64,000 nt of DNA, from assembly GCF_947242115.1 (NCBI RefSeq), contig NC_074714.1, positions 38,016,323-38,080,322 of the forward strand, in the 5' to 3' direction. Shown here one piece after another: positions 11,835-23,266 of the stretch (its first letter is position 1; the number at the start of each line of letters is the position of its first letter). This DNA comes from Biomphalaria glabrata (taxonomy: Eukaryota > Mollusca > Gastropoda > Planorbidae). Position numbers and translations under genes: made by a program. Under the pieces are notes generated by a model, which was given only the letters and a program-made list of their open reading frames with translations, did no database searches and was not told the DNA's origin.

Positions 11835-12074
11835 CAGGGCCGGATTTAAGTATGTGGAGACCCCGGGATAGGATTTTTAGTTTGTGTAGGGTAAGGCTCT
11901 TGGTAGACGCACTGTCGTCAATCCGGAGCTGTATTAAAAAATGTTAGGAAAAAAAAACGTACATGTTTCTGATCCGTCGAAATTATGATATATTTTAATC
12001 TCCTTTGTGGAGGCCCCGTTCCTTTGGAGGTCCCGGGGCTGTAGCCAGGTCTGCCCTCCCTAAATACGGTCCTG
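11835..12074. mobile_element. hAT-type MITE, 240 bp
   Basis: The left end CAGGGCCGGATTTAAG and the right end CTAAATACGGTCCTG are inverted copies with few mismatches. Flanking 8-bp repeats TCACTAAC (11827-11834) and TCACTTAC (12075-12082) agree at 7 of 8 positions, the target-site length known for the hAT superfamily. It has no coding capacity, so it is a non-autonomous element. Confidence 0.75.
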
Positions 12075-12394
12075 TCACTTACTGGGATCTTGTTTTGTTT
12101 TTGCGATATGACTGTGATCGGAATTCGTGTTTGAGAAATACTTATAATTTCCTTCACTATACTTAATGACTTTATATCAATTAAAACAAACCAGACCACT
12201 TTTGTTAACGCCAAACACCATCACGTTGCTTCATTGCTTATAGTCAAGCTCTCCCCCCCCCCCCTTTAATAACTTTTTGAAGATAAATTTCTTCTTCTGC
12301 ATGTAGAAATTCATCGCTATGCACACATTACGTAGGGCCTATAATACAGATTAAGTCAGTAGATGCTGAGAGAAACAAATTGTGCACGTGATGT

Positions 12395-12576
12395 GCCGGG
12401 AACCAATCAGCTGGGCTCTTCGTGATTTGTGCTGTTGAATGTTTGATGAGCGCGCGCTCTCTGCCAAACAGTTGGCCAGCGGATCACCTGTGAGAAGACG
12501 GAGATTATGTTTGGCGAAGGGAGTTAACACTTCAACGCATAATAGATGCAGGAGTAACGAGTCCAAATAGTGTCTG
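12395..12576 (+). promoter_or_regulatory. CCAAT promoter and probable non-coding first exon
   Basis: A consensus NF-Y site (AACCAATCAG, 12401-12410) is followed by a local CpG-rich stretch (GAGCGCGCGCTCTCTGCC, about 12448). A strong splice donor follows (TCTG|GTAAGTGG, GT at 12577-12578). Together they look like a TATA-less promoter with a short 5' exon on the plus strand. I found no downstream plus-strand coding exon. The transcript would run antisense to the minus-strand gene at 14686-13787. A promoter firing the other way, or chance, is possible. Confidence 0.4.
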
Positions 12577-12718
12577 GTAAGTGGGCATTCACTATCTGCA
12601 TGAGCAGCTATACATGTGAGGTAGTGGCATGAAGGATCTGTGGGGCTCAGGGGCGACAAGTACAAATGTAATTGTTTCCCTTTGAGCAAGTCCTTGAGAC
12701 AAAGTCCTAGAACAAAGT

Positions 12719-12952
12719 GGGGGCGCGGCGGCTGATTAGTTAAGCAGCTTGGCTTCCGAACTTTTGGTCCTGGGTTCGAAAACTGTGATTTTGAATTTTG
12801 GGATTCTTAGGGCGTTCCTGAGTCCACCCAACAAGTAAAGACGATTCGTCATTGTGCTTGCCACATGACACCCTGCTCGTTGACCGTTGGCCAAAGAAAC
12901 AGATGACATCATCTGCCCTATAGATCGCAAGGTCTGGAAGGGGAACTAATAT
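12719..12952 (+). mobile_element. S1 SINE
   Basis: Full-length S1 copy starting GGGGCGCGGCGGCTGATTAG, with the B-box-like GGGTTCGAAAAC near 12772 and the CATCATCTGCCC / AAGGTCTG end. Flanked by the perfect 8-bp duplication AACAAAGT (12711-12718 and 12953-12960). Confidence 0.85.
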
Positions 12953-12960
12953 AACAAAGT

Positions 12961-13786
12961 AACAATAATGTGCAGTATATCTAATTGTAAAGTAAACAAA
13001 AGATAACTGGAAAAATATAAAAAAAACTAAACTAAACAACCAATAAAAATGTTTTCTATCAAATGTTAAAACAGAAGCTGCAGATTCACTGTATGCCTAA
13101 TACTTCTTAAAAAAGAAGATATTTCCCACAAAATTTACGTAAGCAAAGGCATGGACTAACAGAATAGAATAGATATAAATAACAATCAAAGCAAAGTGCA
13201 GAGATACATTCTGTAATGTGTCAATTTTATGACAAAATGTTATTTGTACATAGTATTAGGTCTTAAGTATTTTTAGATTATAAAATATGTTGTTAGAAAT
13301 ATTTCAGCTTTATCAAATTTGTATTGTTTTACCAATGTATCAAATATATTATTGTTGTTTTTTTTTGACAGTGTAGTTAAATATTTCAAGAATTCTAAAT
13401 ATAACCCAAAATATGTTTACATCCAAAGTCAAGGTAGCACTTTAATCATTTTTTAAATCAGGCTATCAAATACGTAAACAAAAAATATTCTTTTTAATGT
13501 TGTTTTTTTTTGAAGCCATCATCTAAATATCATCTAAAAGGATGGCAGCTTTTTAAAATCCAGTAATGGAGAATTGTTTTTTTTTTAAAATACTTAACTG
13601 TTTATAATTAATGGAAAGCAATAAGACATACAATTGTAGGCCTACCAGCCATATATATTTGACTTAGTACTGGCTCTAATACCAACAGAACATATATATT
13701 CATATATACACACATAAATATGTAGTGTTTACACTAGTGAGTGCTGAGTGCTATATACAAATGTGCAGAGGGCTAGTAAGCTATAC
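12961..13786. other. AT-rich intron or spacer
   Basis: Contains poly-T runs and TA-rich stretches. It probably includes an intron of the minus-strand gene whose exons lie at 14686-14476 and 13828-13787. The next exon of that gene was not found here. Confidence 0.35.
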
Positions 13787-14686
13787 CTGCCACAGGAGAA
13801 GGTGTCTGGCCATCCTGGTCTTCATATACTGGCAGAAATAATAGTCAATAACTGAATAGTGAACTAAATAAAATCTGAGAACAACTTTTTCTGGAAATAT
13901 TTTTTTTTAAATCATTGTAGAATTTTAACAACAATGAAGTATTTTCGTGCATTTGTTCTAAATATGTAGATAATTTTTTTAAACATGAAAATTAATTACT
14001 TATATATGTGTGTCTAATGTTTATGACAAAATAGGAAAATAAGAAAATTCTGAAAATATTATATTTTATTATACTTAATATAATGGAGTATTGAGAAACA
14101 AAAAGTGCTAAAAGGTATTTTAAGTTTATTAACAATTGATTGTTTAATTACAAGCTCTTGGATATATCTTTGTAACTTGTCATGCCAACTGAGTTCTAAT
14201 TATAATGTAATACAGTATACAGTATTTCCCAAACTTTTTCCTTAACGGAACACTTCACAAATTCAAATTATTTAGTGGAACACTTTGCTTATTTTTTTAG
14301 AGAGATTAAGTAGTTTGTGGTACACCTATTCAGGCCTCATGTTCCGTGGAACACAGTTTGGGAAACACTGATGTAATGTATCTACAATCATGTAGAAGGT
14401 TAAAAAGAGGTAGTAGAATTAAAGGTATGTAATCTTTTAAAACACTTTTAACTTCTTATAACATCATGAACTTACCAGTTGGGACAGCCATCGCTATGGT
14501 AACTGTGAATGTCACTTCATATCCATCATCTTGTCCTGCTAAGGATGATGTACTCTGTTTTTTCTTTTTCTTTGCCTCAAACAGAATATCTGCCCCTGCT
14601 GCACTTTGTGTCCTGCTGCCTGCATTAGGGGACTCTGCCAAACTGACAAGGACCCCTGATGTCCTTGTCTCCAGTTCAGATTCCAT
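13787..14686 (-). CDS. 5' coding exons of an unrecognised gene (partial)
   Basis: Two exons fit together. Exon 14686-14476 starts with an ATG in good context (AAAAATGG), 9-10 bases after an acceptor-like TAACAG that suggests an intron in the 5' UTR. It encodes about 70 residues beginning MESELETRTSGVLVSLAESP. It has a basic KKKKK stretch near residue 40 and ends at ACTG|GTAAGTT in phase 1. Exon 13828-13787 (42 nt) joins in phase to encode YEDQDGQTPSPVA and ends at GCAG|GTATAG, again phase 1. The acidic, Ser/Pro-rich start predicts a disordered N-terminus. I do not recognise the family. The rest of the gene must lie further left or was missed. Confidence 0.5.
14213..14370. mobile_element. hAT-Charlie-like MITE
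   Basis: The ends CAGTATTTCCCAAACT and AGTTTGGGAAACACTG are inverted copies of the kind known from Charlie-type hAT elements. If the left end is taken at 14213, where a 7-bp CAGTATA step precedes the canonical end, the flanks ATGTAATA (14205-14212) and ATGTAATG (14371-14378) match at 7 of 8 bases. It lies immediately downstream of the 14686-14476 exon, inside the intron. Confidence 0.65.
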
Positions 14687-14699
14687 TTTTCTTTCTGTT

Positions 14700-15590
14700 A
14701 CTTTCAAATAAAAATAAACAACTATAGTCAATCAGTTAATAAATTAAATCATAATGCTACTGAGTTTCGATTCTTGCTTTTGTTATCTGATGATCAGATT
14801 TAAAATCTATGCCTCTTAAATTTTTTTTCTCATACAAAGCACAGATGTATTAGCCTACTTGTAAGTTCTATGCTAAAGGCTGTTCAAGATTTAGGCAGTA
14901 CATTGTCATTCTACAGAATGATCAAGATTTTTACTTTTGCATTTGTAAATGACAAATATTAATATACTTTTATTTTGATTCTCAAAATAAGCAATAAAAA
15001 AATTCCTATTTATCTGGAAGATATGAAACAAAGTAACAGACAGTAGAATAAACCAAAACATGAATTCGCTCTCAACCAAACTTCTAGAAAACCTTTGCCT
15101 TTTACAAGCTACTTCAACACAATCAAATATTTTTTTGCCTGCAAACAGGGCACAATAGCATGAGACAACAGCACCTGAAAATTGGAACTAGATCTAGTGA
15201 AAATTGTGGAGATCTATATGTGTCATCAAAGAATGATATGTATTCTAAAGCTACATATTCTAGATTTTAGATCTGGATCTATATAGATTTGTTTGTATTT
15301 TTAAACAAGTTTCTGTAATTCCTTCAGAAATTTAGATTATTTCAAAAAAGCCAAAACATAAACATCTGATGATGTAGCTCCTCAAATTGACAGGAGGATG
15401 TAGTGGGCAGAGTTTGAACCTGGGATCATCTTGATCATTATGATGATTGCAACAGTCCAAAGCACAAATCTATCTAGATCTATATATATATAGTTAATCT
15501 AGATCTAAATATGTTGATAAAATCAAATGGATGAAATGTCAATGAAAATATAGATGAATATTCATCATTTTATTACTAAGTAAATTGGGT
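14700..15590. other. AT-rich spacer upstream of the minus-strand gene
   Basis: No coding exon or repeat family recognised. The TAGATCTAGATCT word begins to appear toward its right end. Confidence 0.4.
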
Positions 15591-15594
15591 AGCT

Positions 15595-16240
15595 GCCTGG
15601 TCATATGCGGTATGCATGCTGGACTGTCATTTGCTTGTCTTAATGGTTTATGGCTGCATTATGATGAATGTACGTGTTAGTTCAATATATTTTATATTAC
15701 TAGGTAACTAAAAATAAGTGTATAAATAGACGTAAGTTTCATTTTGTTCTGTTAGACCGATAATGGCACAATAAGGGTTATCCCTAATTGAACCCTAATA
15801 AATATTTCAGTTACTAAACCATTCAGGCCAGCATTGGACCGATATTGGCACAATAAGGGTTATCCCTAATTAAACCCCAATGAAAATCTCAGTTACTAAA
15901 CCATTGGGGCTAGTATGGGCTTGATTAGGGCGCGATTCTGGAAATCCCCAATGAATCCGGAAGTGGGTTTACCCATTCTGGGCCGATATTGGCACGATTA
16001 GGGTTGCCCGTATGGGTCCCTAATGGGAACCTAATGATGCCAATGTGCAAACGGTATGCGCGCCCATTAGGGCGCCATTTTGGGCTATTTAGGGCTGCAA
16101 TTAGGGCAAAGGGGAATAACCCTAATTAAAACTGATACTGGGCCGTAATGGGCATGTTTATAGGGTGAGGACGTTCATACCCTGCCCGCTACCATCCCCA
16201 TCATCCTGCAGGAGGTTTGGGCTAGAAAATAGATTATCTT
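15595..16240. repeat. Composite repeat with 82-bp tandem units
   Basis: Two units begin GACCGATAATGGCACAATAA (15755) and GACCGATATTGGCACAATAA (15837), 82 bp apart. A diverged third begins at about 15981. The block is rich in ATTAGGG and CCCTAAT. It seems inserted in another repeat: the left flank (CTGGACTGTCAT, about 15622) and right flank (CCCTGCCCGCTACCATCC, about 16180) resemble the two ends of the repeat at 39060-39420. Confidence 0.55.
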
Positions 16241-17480
16241 CAACTCTGAACGAACATCCAAAATATGTAAAACATTTTTTTCTACTATAAAACTATACTA
16301 GTAGACAGTGGAACATAAAAAAATATACAGATTCGAATAAAAGACTCAGCAGATTATACATACTGATGCTTAGCTGAAAGATCTATTTCTTCTCTGTAGA
16401 CTAACATTAATATAGAGTCAAGATGGGCTAAATCCGATTAAAATTATAGATCTCAAATCTAGTAGATATATTCTATACTATAGATTATAATTATAGGGTT
16501 ATAATATCTGCATATTTCACTTTTTGCTATTTAAAATTTATAAGGCAAGGATATTAAAATTATCATCAGATTAGTCAGATAATATTATCGGCATATACAT
16601 AGACTTACAGTATGAGAGTATGTAGATCTACTAATGACTTTTATTAGTTTTATACTCATTATATGATTATACTAGATCTATGTCTATACTTCTATACTCT
16701 ATACAGTCACTACTATAATATAATAGTTTCTATAGTTATAGTATAGTGACTACATCTAGATCTATAATTATAATATAATATAGACTAACTAGTTAAACTA
16801 GTCTATAGTCTATAGATTAAATTGGCTTGTCAAGATAGAGACTCTTAGTCTAAGAGGGCTCGAATATTAATAATACAATAATTGTTCAGATCAATTACTG
16901 TTACTAGATCTAGTAAGGCAAGGAGTGTTACAATTAAATTAATAATTTTTTTAATTAGATCTAGACTATTTAGACTATTACTTAATAGTATATCTAAATA
17001 AAACAGTGTATATAATTCATTAAAGATCTACTTCTAATTTTGTTTAAAATACAACAAATATAAATTGCTAAATAAAATGAAACCTTAGGCTATCAGAGAG
17101 GCATAGCCATAATTTTGATCTTGAATTGTTTTCGATGTGAGAAGTTAAAGTCCTCTCCCTTTACGTTGCTACACAACCGACGCTGACTTAAGGGGAAGTA
17201 ATAAGAGTATTTTAAAAAGATTTTTTTAGAATTCTATCTCAGTGATTTTTATTATTATTATTATTATTTATAATTATTGCCAAGGGCCAAGTTAATTATG
17301 CATGAGTATCAGTGGTGGACTTGGTGTCAAAAGACTCAAAATTGACCCTGGCATTATGATCGACCGTCAAATTGCGTGCCCTAAGCTAAGCCCTAACGTA
17401 AAGTATGTAAAGTACATCTAGCTGCTAGTAAGCCTAGTAGGACTAGAACACTAGTGAGTCACTAGTGACACTAGATCTAG
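16241..17480. repeat. AGATCT/TAGA-rich low-complexity block
   Basis: About 1.2 kb dominated by overlapping AGATCTA, CTATAG and TAGTCTA words, self-complementary in many registers. Similar blocks occur at 21900-23000, 43690-43880, 45720-46560 and 56640-57060. It is a composition feature rather than a clean tandem repeat. Confidence 0.7.
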
Positions 17481-17499
17481 ATCTTATCTTATATAATAC

Positions 17500-17705
17500 A
17501 GACGTTACTTCAAAAAAGAAGATGATTACGTCCTACGCGTCATGCATATTAACCAATGACTTAAATTCTGCCAAGTCACTGGTTTTCCTGGCTAGCTCAG
17601 GCAACCCATTCCATGCTCTAATAAAGTCTAATAATATAGCGCTAGTAGTAGAAGGAGCTTTTGTACAAATTTGTCCTAGCATATGGTACAGGATATGTCA
17701 TTGTT
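17500..17705 (-). mobile_element. LINE 3'-end fragment (CR1-like)
   Basis: The minus-strand translation contains RAWNGLPELARKTSDLAEFK and then SLVNMHDA before a stop. This is the WNxLP...FKxxL pattern at the C-terminus of many non-LTR reverse transcriptases. Only the last roughly 60 codons are present, as in a 5'-truncated copy. Confidence 0.65.
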
Positions 17706-17844
17706 TGGTCTTTGTGTCTTTCTGAGTATTTTATTAAATTTTGTTTTTGTATTTGAAGATTATAATATGGTTCAGTGTTTTATGTATAATTGCTATATAT
17801 CCTATTTTAATTATATATATAATATATATAGGCCTATATATATC

Positions 17845-18965
17845 ATGGGCGCATAGGGGGGGAGGGGGGGATCGGAATTTAGTGACTGATTTTTTGCTTT
17901 GATTTTGTTTATTTTAGGGGAGATTTTAATACTAAACCATCACTTGCCCCAGCACAGCCAAGGGTTTTTTTAAAGTTTAAAACCCCTACCAGGGCTTTTA
18001 GCAATTAAATCCACTTCTTCTATAAAACTAAACAAAAAAAATGCAAACGACAATCCCCAAATTTGAAGAGCACAGTTAAGGAAGAATTCGATTTTGAAAC
18101 CCCCTCCAAAATTTACAATAAACCCCCTATTCAATATAAAAAAAGCAAATTCCACACTCAAAATTCTATGAGCGTAGCTAAATGGGTTTTTACTCAGTTT
18201 TGAGTTTAAACCCCCCTTCAGCGGGGTTTGAAGGTAAAAAATACCTCTTTAATATTAAAAACAAAGCAAATTATACACTCAAAATTCTATGAGTGTAGTC
18301 AAAGAGGTTTTGAGTTTAAACTCCCCTCCAGAGGAGTTTGAAGCTAAAAAAATACCTTTTCAATATAAAAAAAAAAGCAAATTACACACTCTAAAATCTA
18401 TGATCGTAGCCAAAGGTGTTTTGAGTTTTAAACCCCCCGCCAGCGGGGATTGAAGCTAAAAAATACATCTTCAATGTAAAAAAAAAAAGCAAATTACGCA
18501 CTCAAATTGCTATGAGCGTTGCCAAAGGGGGTTTTGAGTTTAAACCCCCCCTTCAGAGGGCTTTGATGCTAAAAAATACCTCTTCAATATAAAAAAAGCA
18601 AATTATAGCCTACGCTAAAATTATTTGAGCGTAGCTAAGCCAATTGGGGGTTTTGAGTTTAAACCCCTCTCCTACAGATGCCTTTTTTTTTAAAGTTTAA
18701 AACCCCTCCAGATGGTTTTGAGTTTATAATCCTCTTACAGAGTGTTTTGAGGTGGAAAACCTCAGTCTTCATATATTATTCTAAAGCAAACTACAGTTAC
18801 CATGACCGTAGCTAATAAGGGGTTTTGAATTTAAAAAAAAAAAAAACTCTAGAGATGTTTTAGTTTATAATCCCCAACAAATGATTTTGACGATAAAACT
18901 TCTCTTTTCGATATAAAATCTATAGCAAACTACAGTCACCTAATTCCGAGAGCTTATTCAAGAGA
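17845..18965. repeat. Degenerate satellite, about 112-bp period
   Basis: The phrase TTTTGAGTTTAAACCCC recurs near 18195, 18307, 18418, 18530, 18648 and 18715. Between repeats lie GGGGTTTGAAG, AATACCTCTT and GAGCGTAGCTAA. The array starts after CATGGGCGCATAGGGG, which resembles the phrase at 5167. Units are diverged with small indels, so the array is old. Confidence 0.75.
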
Positions 18966-19054
18966 GTTTACACATTTGTACCATTGGCGGGGATCCATTA
19001 ATAAAGTGCAGCAAAAAGTCATCTGCCGAAATTGAAAAGCACTAAATGTGGCTC

Positions 19055-19345
19055 AACAAAAAATGGCTAAGACAGATTTTAGAAGTCAGTTATAGAGATC
19101 GGGTCTAAATCAAGGAAATCCTATGCCGAATTTGGAGTCGACCCCTTAGTAAGGTTGTGACAAAGAGTCGCATGAGGTTACGTTAAATGTTCTCCGACAA
19201 AATGAATTACCCATAATAAGAGTTGCGATGACATCCTAGTACAACTTGGCGCCACACATTCACGGAGGTCCTCAGTGCAGGTGGGAAGAGGCTTCAGATA
19301 TTACCAGTGACAGATTTTTGTGGAAGCAGCTTGACAGCAAATGAG
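19055..19345 (+). mobile_element. LINE 3'-end fragment, plus strand
   Basis: Translation gives an RDRVEIKEILCRIWSR-like start, then RMRLRYVLRQNELP, then a GGPQCRWEEASDIT step and a final DRFLWKQL. This order resembles the RRLRWxGHVLR ... GRPxxxW ... DRxxWR tail of non-LTR reverse transcriptases. It is degraded, with stops. Confidence 0.55.
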
Positions 19346-19421
19346 CCGAACTGCGGGGGGGGGGGGGGGATCGATGTCAGTAAGAATAGCACATTAGGTT
19401 TTTGAAATAAAACTTTTTAAT

Positions 19422-19620
19422 AGCAGGCAGTGGTTACGTCCTATAGTCCTCGCAGTACTGGAGTAATATTTACTTGTGTTGCAGGCAGTGGTTAAGTCCT
19501 ATAATCATCGCAGTACTGGTGTGCTATTTACTTGTGTAGCAGGCAGTGGTTACGTCCTATAGTTCTCGCAGTACTGGTGTGGTATTTACTTGTGTAGCAG
19601 GCAGTGGATACGTCGTATAC
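19422..19620. repeat. Four 58-bp tandem units
   Basis: Each unit starts GCAGGCAGTGGTTACGTCCT and ends TATTTACTTGTGT. The four copies differ at a few positions only. Confidence 0.85.
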
Positions 19621-20801
19621 ATCTACATTCTCTGGGCATCACCTAAATTAAAATTTAACTAACACTAATAGTCCAATATTTAAACTACATGCTTACATAT
19701 TACTTCCTAATGCGTCTTAAAACGAATAGATATTAATTAATAAAATCGTTTTATACCGTGTTTTTAAGAATGTGCGCTTTTAATGTCACAAGAAGCACTG
19801 GCACTTGATTTCCAACATCAATTCGGTCCAACACCAAGCCGTGTTTATGCCATCTCCCATTTAGCTCGAGCCTGTCACACAAGTCCTGGGTTGGATTCCC
19901 ATACTAAATGAAATATAGATGTTAAATGTTTTCTTGGAGGTTCAGCGAGTGCCTATTTAAATGATTCCGATATCGGATTCCAGCGGTGGTTGATTTTGAA
20001 ACCAATACGATGCCAATGCCCATACATTCACATCGTATGACCTCAAAACCATCCATTCGAAGTTTGTTTGTTTGTTTGTTTTTTCTTAACTAGCGGTTGT
20101 TGATTTTGAAACCAATACGATGCAATGCCCACTCATTCACATCGTATGACCTTAAAACCATCCATTCGAATAACTTTTTTTGTTTTTAAGTTAAGATCTT
20201 TACATTGGAATGTCTTTGCATCAGTGGCGTAGCTACCAATGTGCGGGTGGTGCGGGCCGCACAGGGCACTAAGTGGAGAGGGGCACCATAATTCTCCCAC
20301 CGTGTATTAAATTCCTATTTCCCTGAGCATTTCAGTAAAAACGACTAATTGTATGGACATGAACAAACATAAACATTTTAAACATGAACTAACGATTTAT
20401 AAACTAGTCATGTCGCTATTTTGTTTCATCTCCTTGACTATTTCTTTCTTACAATGTAAGCTATAGAACAGTTTGAATCTAATTTACTACATTTATTTCG
20501 GACACACGGTATATGTTGTTATTACACTGATCGATGCTCTGTAATATAAAGAAGAAGAAGATAGGCCAACTTTTTTTTTACTTCATTGTTTAGTCCATTG
20601 GTTTAATATATTTTAAAACTCTAGCTCTAGACAATTGTCTTAGTTTATTCATTTCTTTATGATTATTAATAGTTTAATTTTTGAAATAATTCTATTGTAA
20701 TGTCAATTTTTTAAAATAAGCTAACTTTTGTTTTCTACGAGTTTTTTTTTAACTAACTAGTTAATTGTAATACAGTAATGTAAACAAAATGATGAACAGT
20801 G

Positions 20802-21332
20802 CTCAAGACTGACTAGTCTGGCTGGCGCCTCAAAACCCTTTTAAGCTCAGACGGAGAAATCGGCATCTCTGGTTCTGTCCAGTCTGTGTAGTCTATAAGG
20901 GCCCCATACCCAGATCTATCGGGGTCCCTCATTACCGACCCATCGGTGTAGCAGAAAATGGCATCTGATGGGTAGGACTTTAGTGTAGCTGATGCCAAGT
21001 TTTGGAGTATGGCAGATGTTAATCGCCTCTTGGTGGCTCCCTCTTGCCCTATAAGGGACATGTTTATTTGTGGGGCTGGCAATCTCCTCCACGGAGGGCA
21101 AGTATTAATTCTTCTAATAGGAATTCTATCAGTGGAGAGCCCAGATGATTTTGACTAATTGGCCGCAATGTGGAGGAACGATCGCATTTTTATGCGGTTC
21201 CTCTCTCTCCACTGTTGCACTAAGATTGTGGTGAGTAGCCTAGAGTCGTCCCTTTTGTAGCGCTCGTAGGCCGTAAGTACCGCCCTCTCCCTCCTTAAAT
21301 GTAAAGGGGCCACGTTTGTTAAGATTTCATCA
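20802..21332 (-). mobile_element. LINE fragment with RNase H domain, inside the hAT element
   Basis: The minus-strand frames encode a VLTAYERYKRDDSRLL-like end of a reverse transcriptase, then an RNase H start containing AIFCYTDGSVMRDPDRSGYG. YTDGS is the RNase H first-aspartate motif. Comparison with the sister hAT copy at 43891-45706 shows the LINE occupies a place where that copy has about 115 bp of ordinary transposon sequence (44296-44410). The insertion therefore probably came with a deletion. Confidence 0.75.
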
Positions 21333-21538
21333 TCTTCATTTAAATCCAAAGATGGATTCAATGAGTGGTGGAGGTTATCCCCGAAAATAGAAAAACACGA
21401 GACCAGCAGAGTTCACATTCAGTCATCGCTTGCTTGTGAGTAGGAAACAATATGGACAACAAGGCCCAAGATTTGATTATACAAGAGACGAAAACCTGGA
21501 GAGTTAGTAAATTTACTATCAAAGTACGATCCACTCTT

Positions 21539-23266
21539 TAGTGATGGGCAAAAGTTAACTAAAAAGTTGCTAACTTTTAGTTTAACTAAAAAAAATTAGT
21601 TAAGGCCAAAGTTTAATTAAAAAAAAATAGTTTAGTTAAAATCCTAGTTTAATTAATTTTTTTTAGTTACAAACTAAAAAGTTTAATTACAAATTTTACA
21701 AACTTTTTTAACATACATACGGTCATACCAATAAATATTTAGATCTATGTAATTTGGAGAATATATATAATGAAGGATAGAGAGGAGAATAAACTAGAGG
21801 GTGCACATGTCACTAGAAAGCCTTTTGACCTTTACCCTATAATGGCCGCTTTTCCCGCCTTTTAAAAAAAATACACGTGTTCATTATATTTCTAGCAAGT
21901 TTCGCTGCTTGATAAATCCTGATAATTCCTTGCTTCTATAGATCTACATTTTGCTGCTTTTTTATTAAACACCAGTGTGTTCCTGTATAGCTGCAGGCAA
22001 AGAATTTTGCTTTAATATAGATCTAAAAGAAATGTCGACTCTTTTTATTTTAAAACTTTTTACTAGATAGATCTAAAGTTAGAGTCTAGTGACGTCTAGT
22101 CTATTAGTATTAGTCTATTACTACTATTAGATCTATAGTCATAATAGTCTATATTAAATTATTTTAGTCTCTTAGTCTTAAGTAGAGTCTAACTCTTAGT
22201 AGTCTTAGATCTAAATGTAAATTTAAAATTATAAGTCAATAATATAGATCTATTAGTTTAGAGATTCTACTATTCTAGAATTAGAGTCTAGATTAGATCT
22301 AGATATACTGATATAGGCCTATCTAGACAATTCTAGATTACTTATTAGGCCTATACTGAGACCTAAGATGCAAAGATGATAGTTCTATAATATTAATGAC
22401 TATAATAGGCCTACTAATAATAGTCGTCACTATACTAGATATCTAAAAGGCCTACTAAATTAACTAAATCTAGACTAGATCTACTTCTATTATATTTATA
22501 ATTATACTTATATCTACTATCTAGATCTATTAGATCTAGATCTAGTATTATCTACTAGAGTATATTATATTATAGTATATTATAGATCTAAATACCCATA
22601 TCTTGTTATAATCATAATTATAATAATCTAAAATCTCTAGATAGATCTAGAGTTACTAAGATATCTACTAGACTCTATTTAAATCTAGTAGTAGTAGTAG
22701 TAGTAACTAGTATTTCTTAAATTATTTTTAGATTAAAATATTAATTATTTGATCTTGGTCTAGTAGCTAGATCTAATTCTAGATCCAGATTATATTTCTG
22801 ATCATTTCGTTTGTAGAAGATAATATTAATATTCTAGAATCTAGAGTTAGTTAGCGAGTCAACAAGCAGTTTTATCATTACTTCTAAAAAGGTAACTTAT
22901 ATTAGAACTTGGACAATTACTTCTAATTTCTTGCTATAAATTTATAATAGTATCATTCTAGTCTAATCTAGTGATTCTATTAAGATCTACATCTATCCCA
23001 TAAAGACATTTAAATCTTTTTTCATGTGCACAAATAAATGTTTATTACATTTTGCTAAAGAGATAGGTTGTTGTTTATATTTTTCATTTTTGGCTGTTTC
23101 GTCCTTAAAAAAGGTCAAAATAGTTAGTAAAAGTTTAACTAAAGTTTCTTAGTTTAGTTTAACTATTTTTTTCAATTTGTGATTAACTAAAAGTTTAATT
23201 ACTTTTTTTTTAGTTCAAACTTAGTTTTAGTTTAACTAAAAAAAATTAGTTTAGTTCCCATCACTA
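21539..23266. mobile_element. Non-autonomous hAT element, 1.73 kb, nested
   Basis: The ends TAGTGATGGGCAAAAGTTAA and TTAGTTCCCATCACTA are inverted, followed inward by long TTTAGTTTAACTAAA-rich stretches. The perfect 8-bp target duplication CCACTCTT flanks it (21531-21538 and 23267-23274). The interior is non-coding and largely AGATCT/TAGA-rich. It interrupts the transposase frame of the surrounding hAT element. Confidence 0.9.

Noticed and set aside
12740-13039. Short proteins in the SINE regions (also 48762-49007 and 55269-55490)
   Set aside because: These frames are SINE sequence read through.
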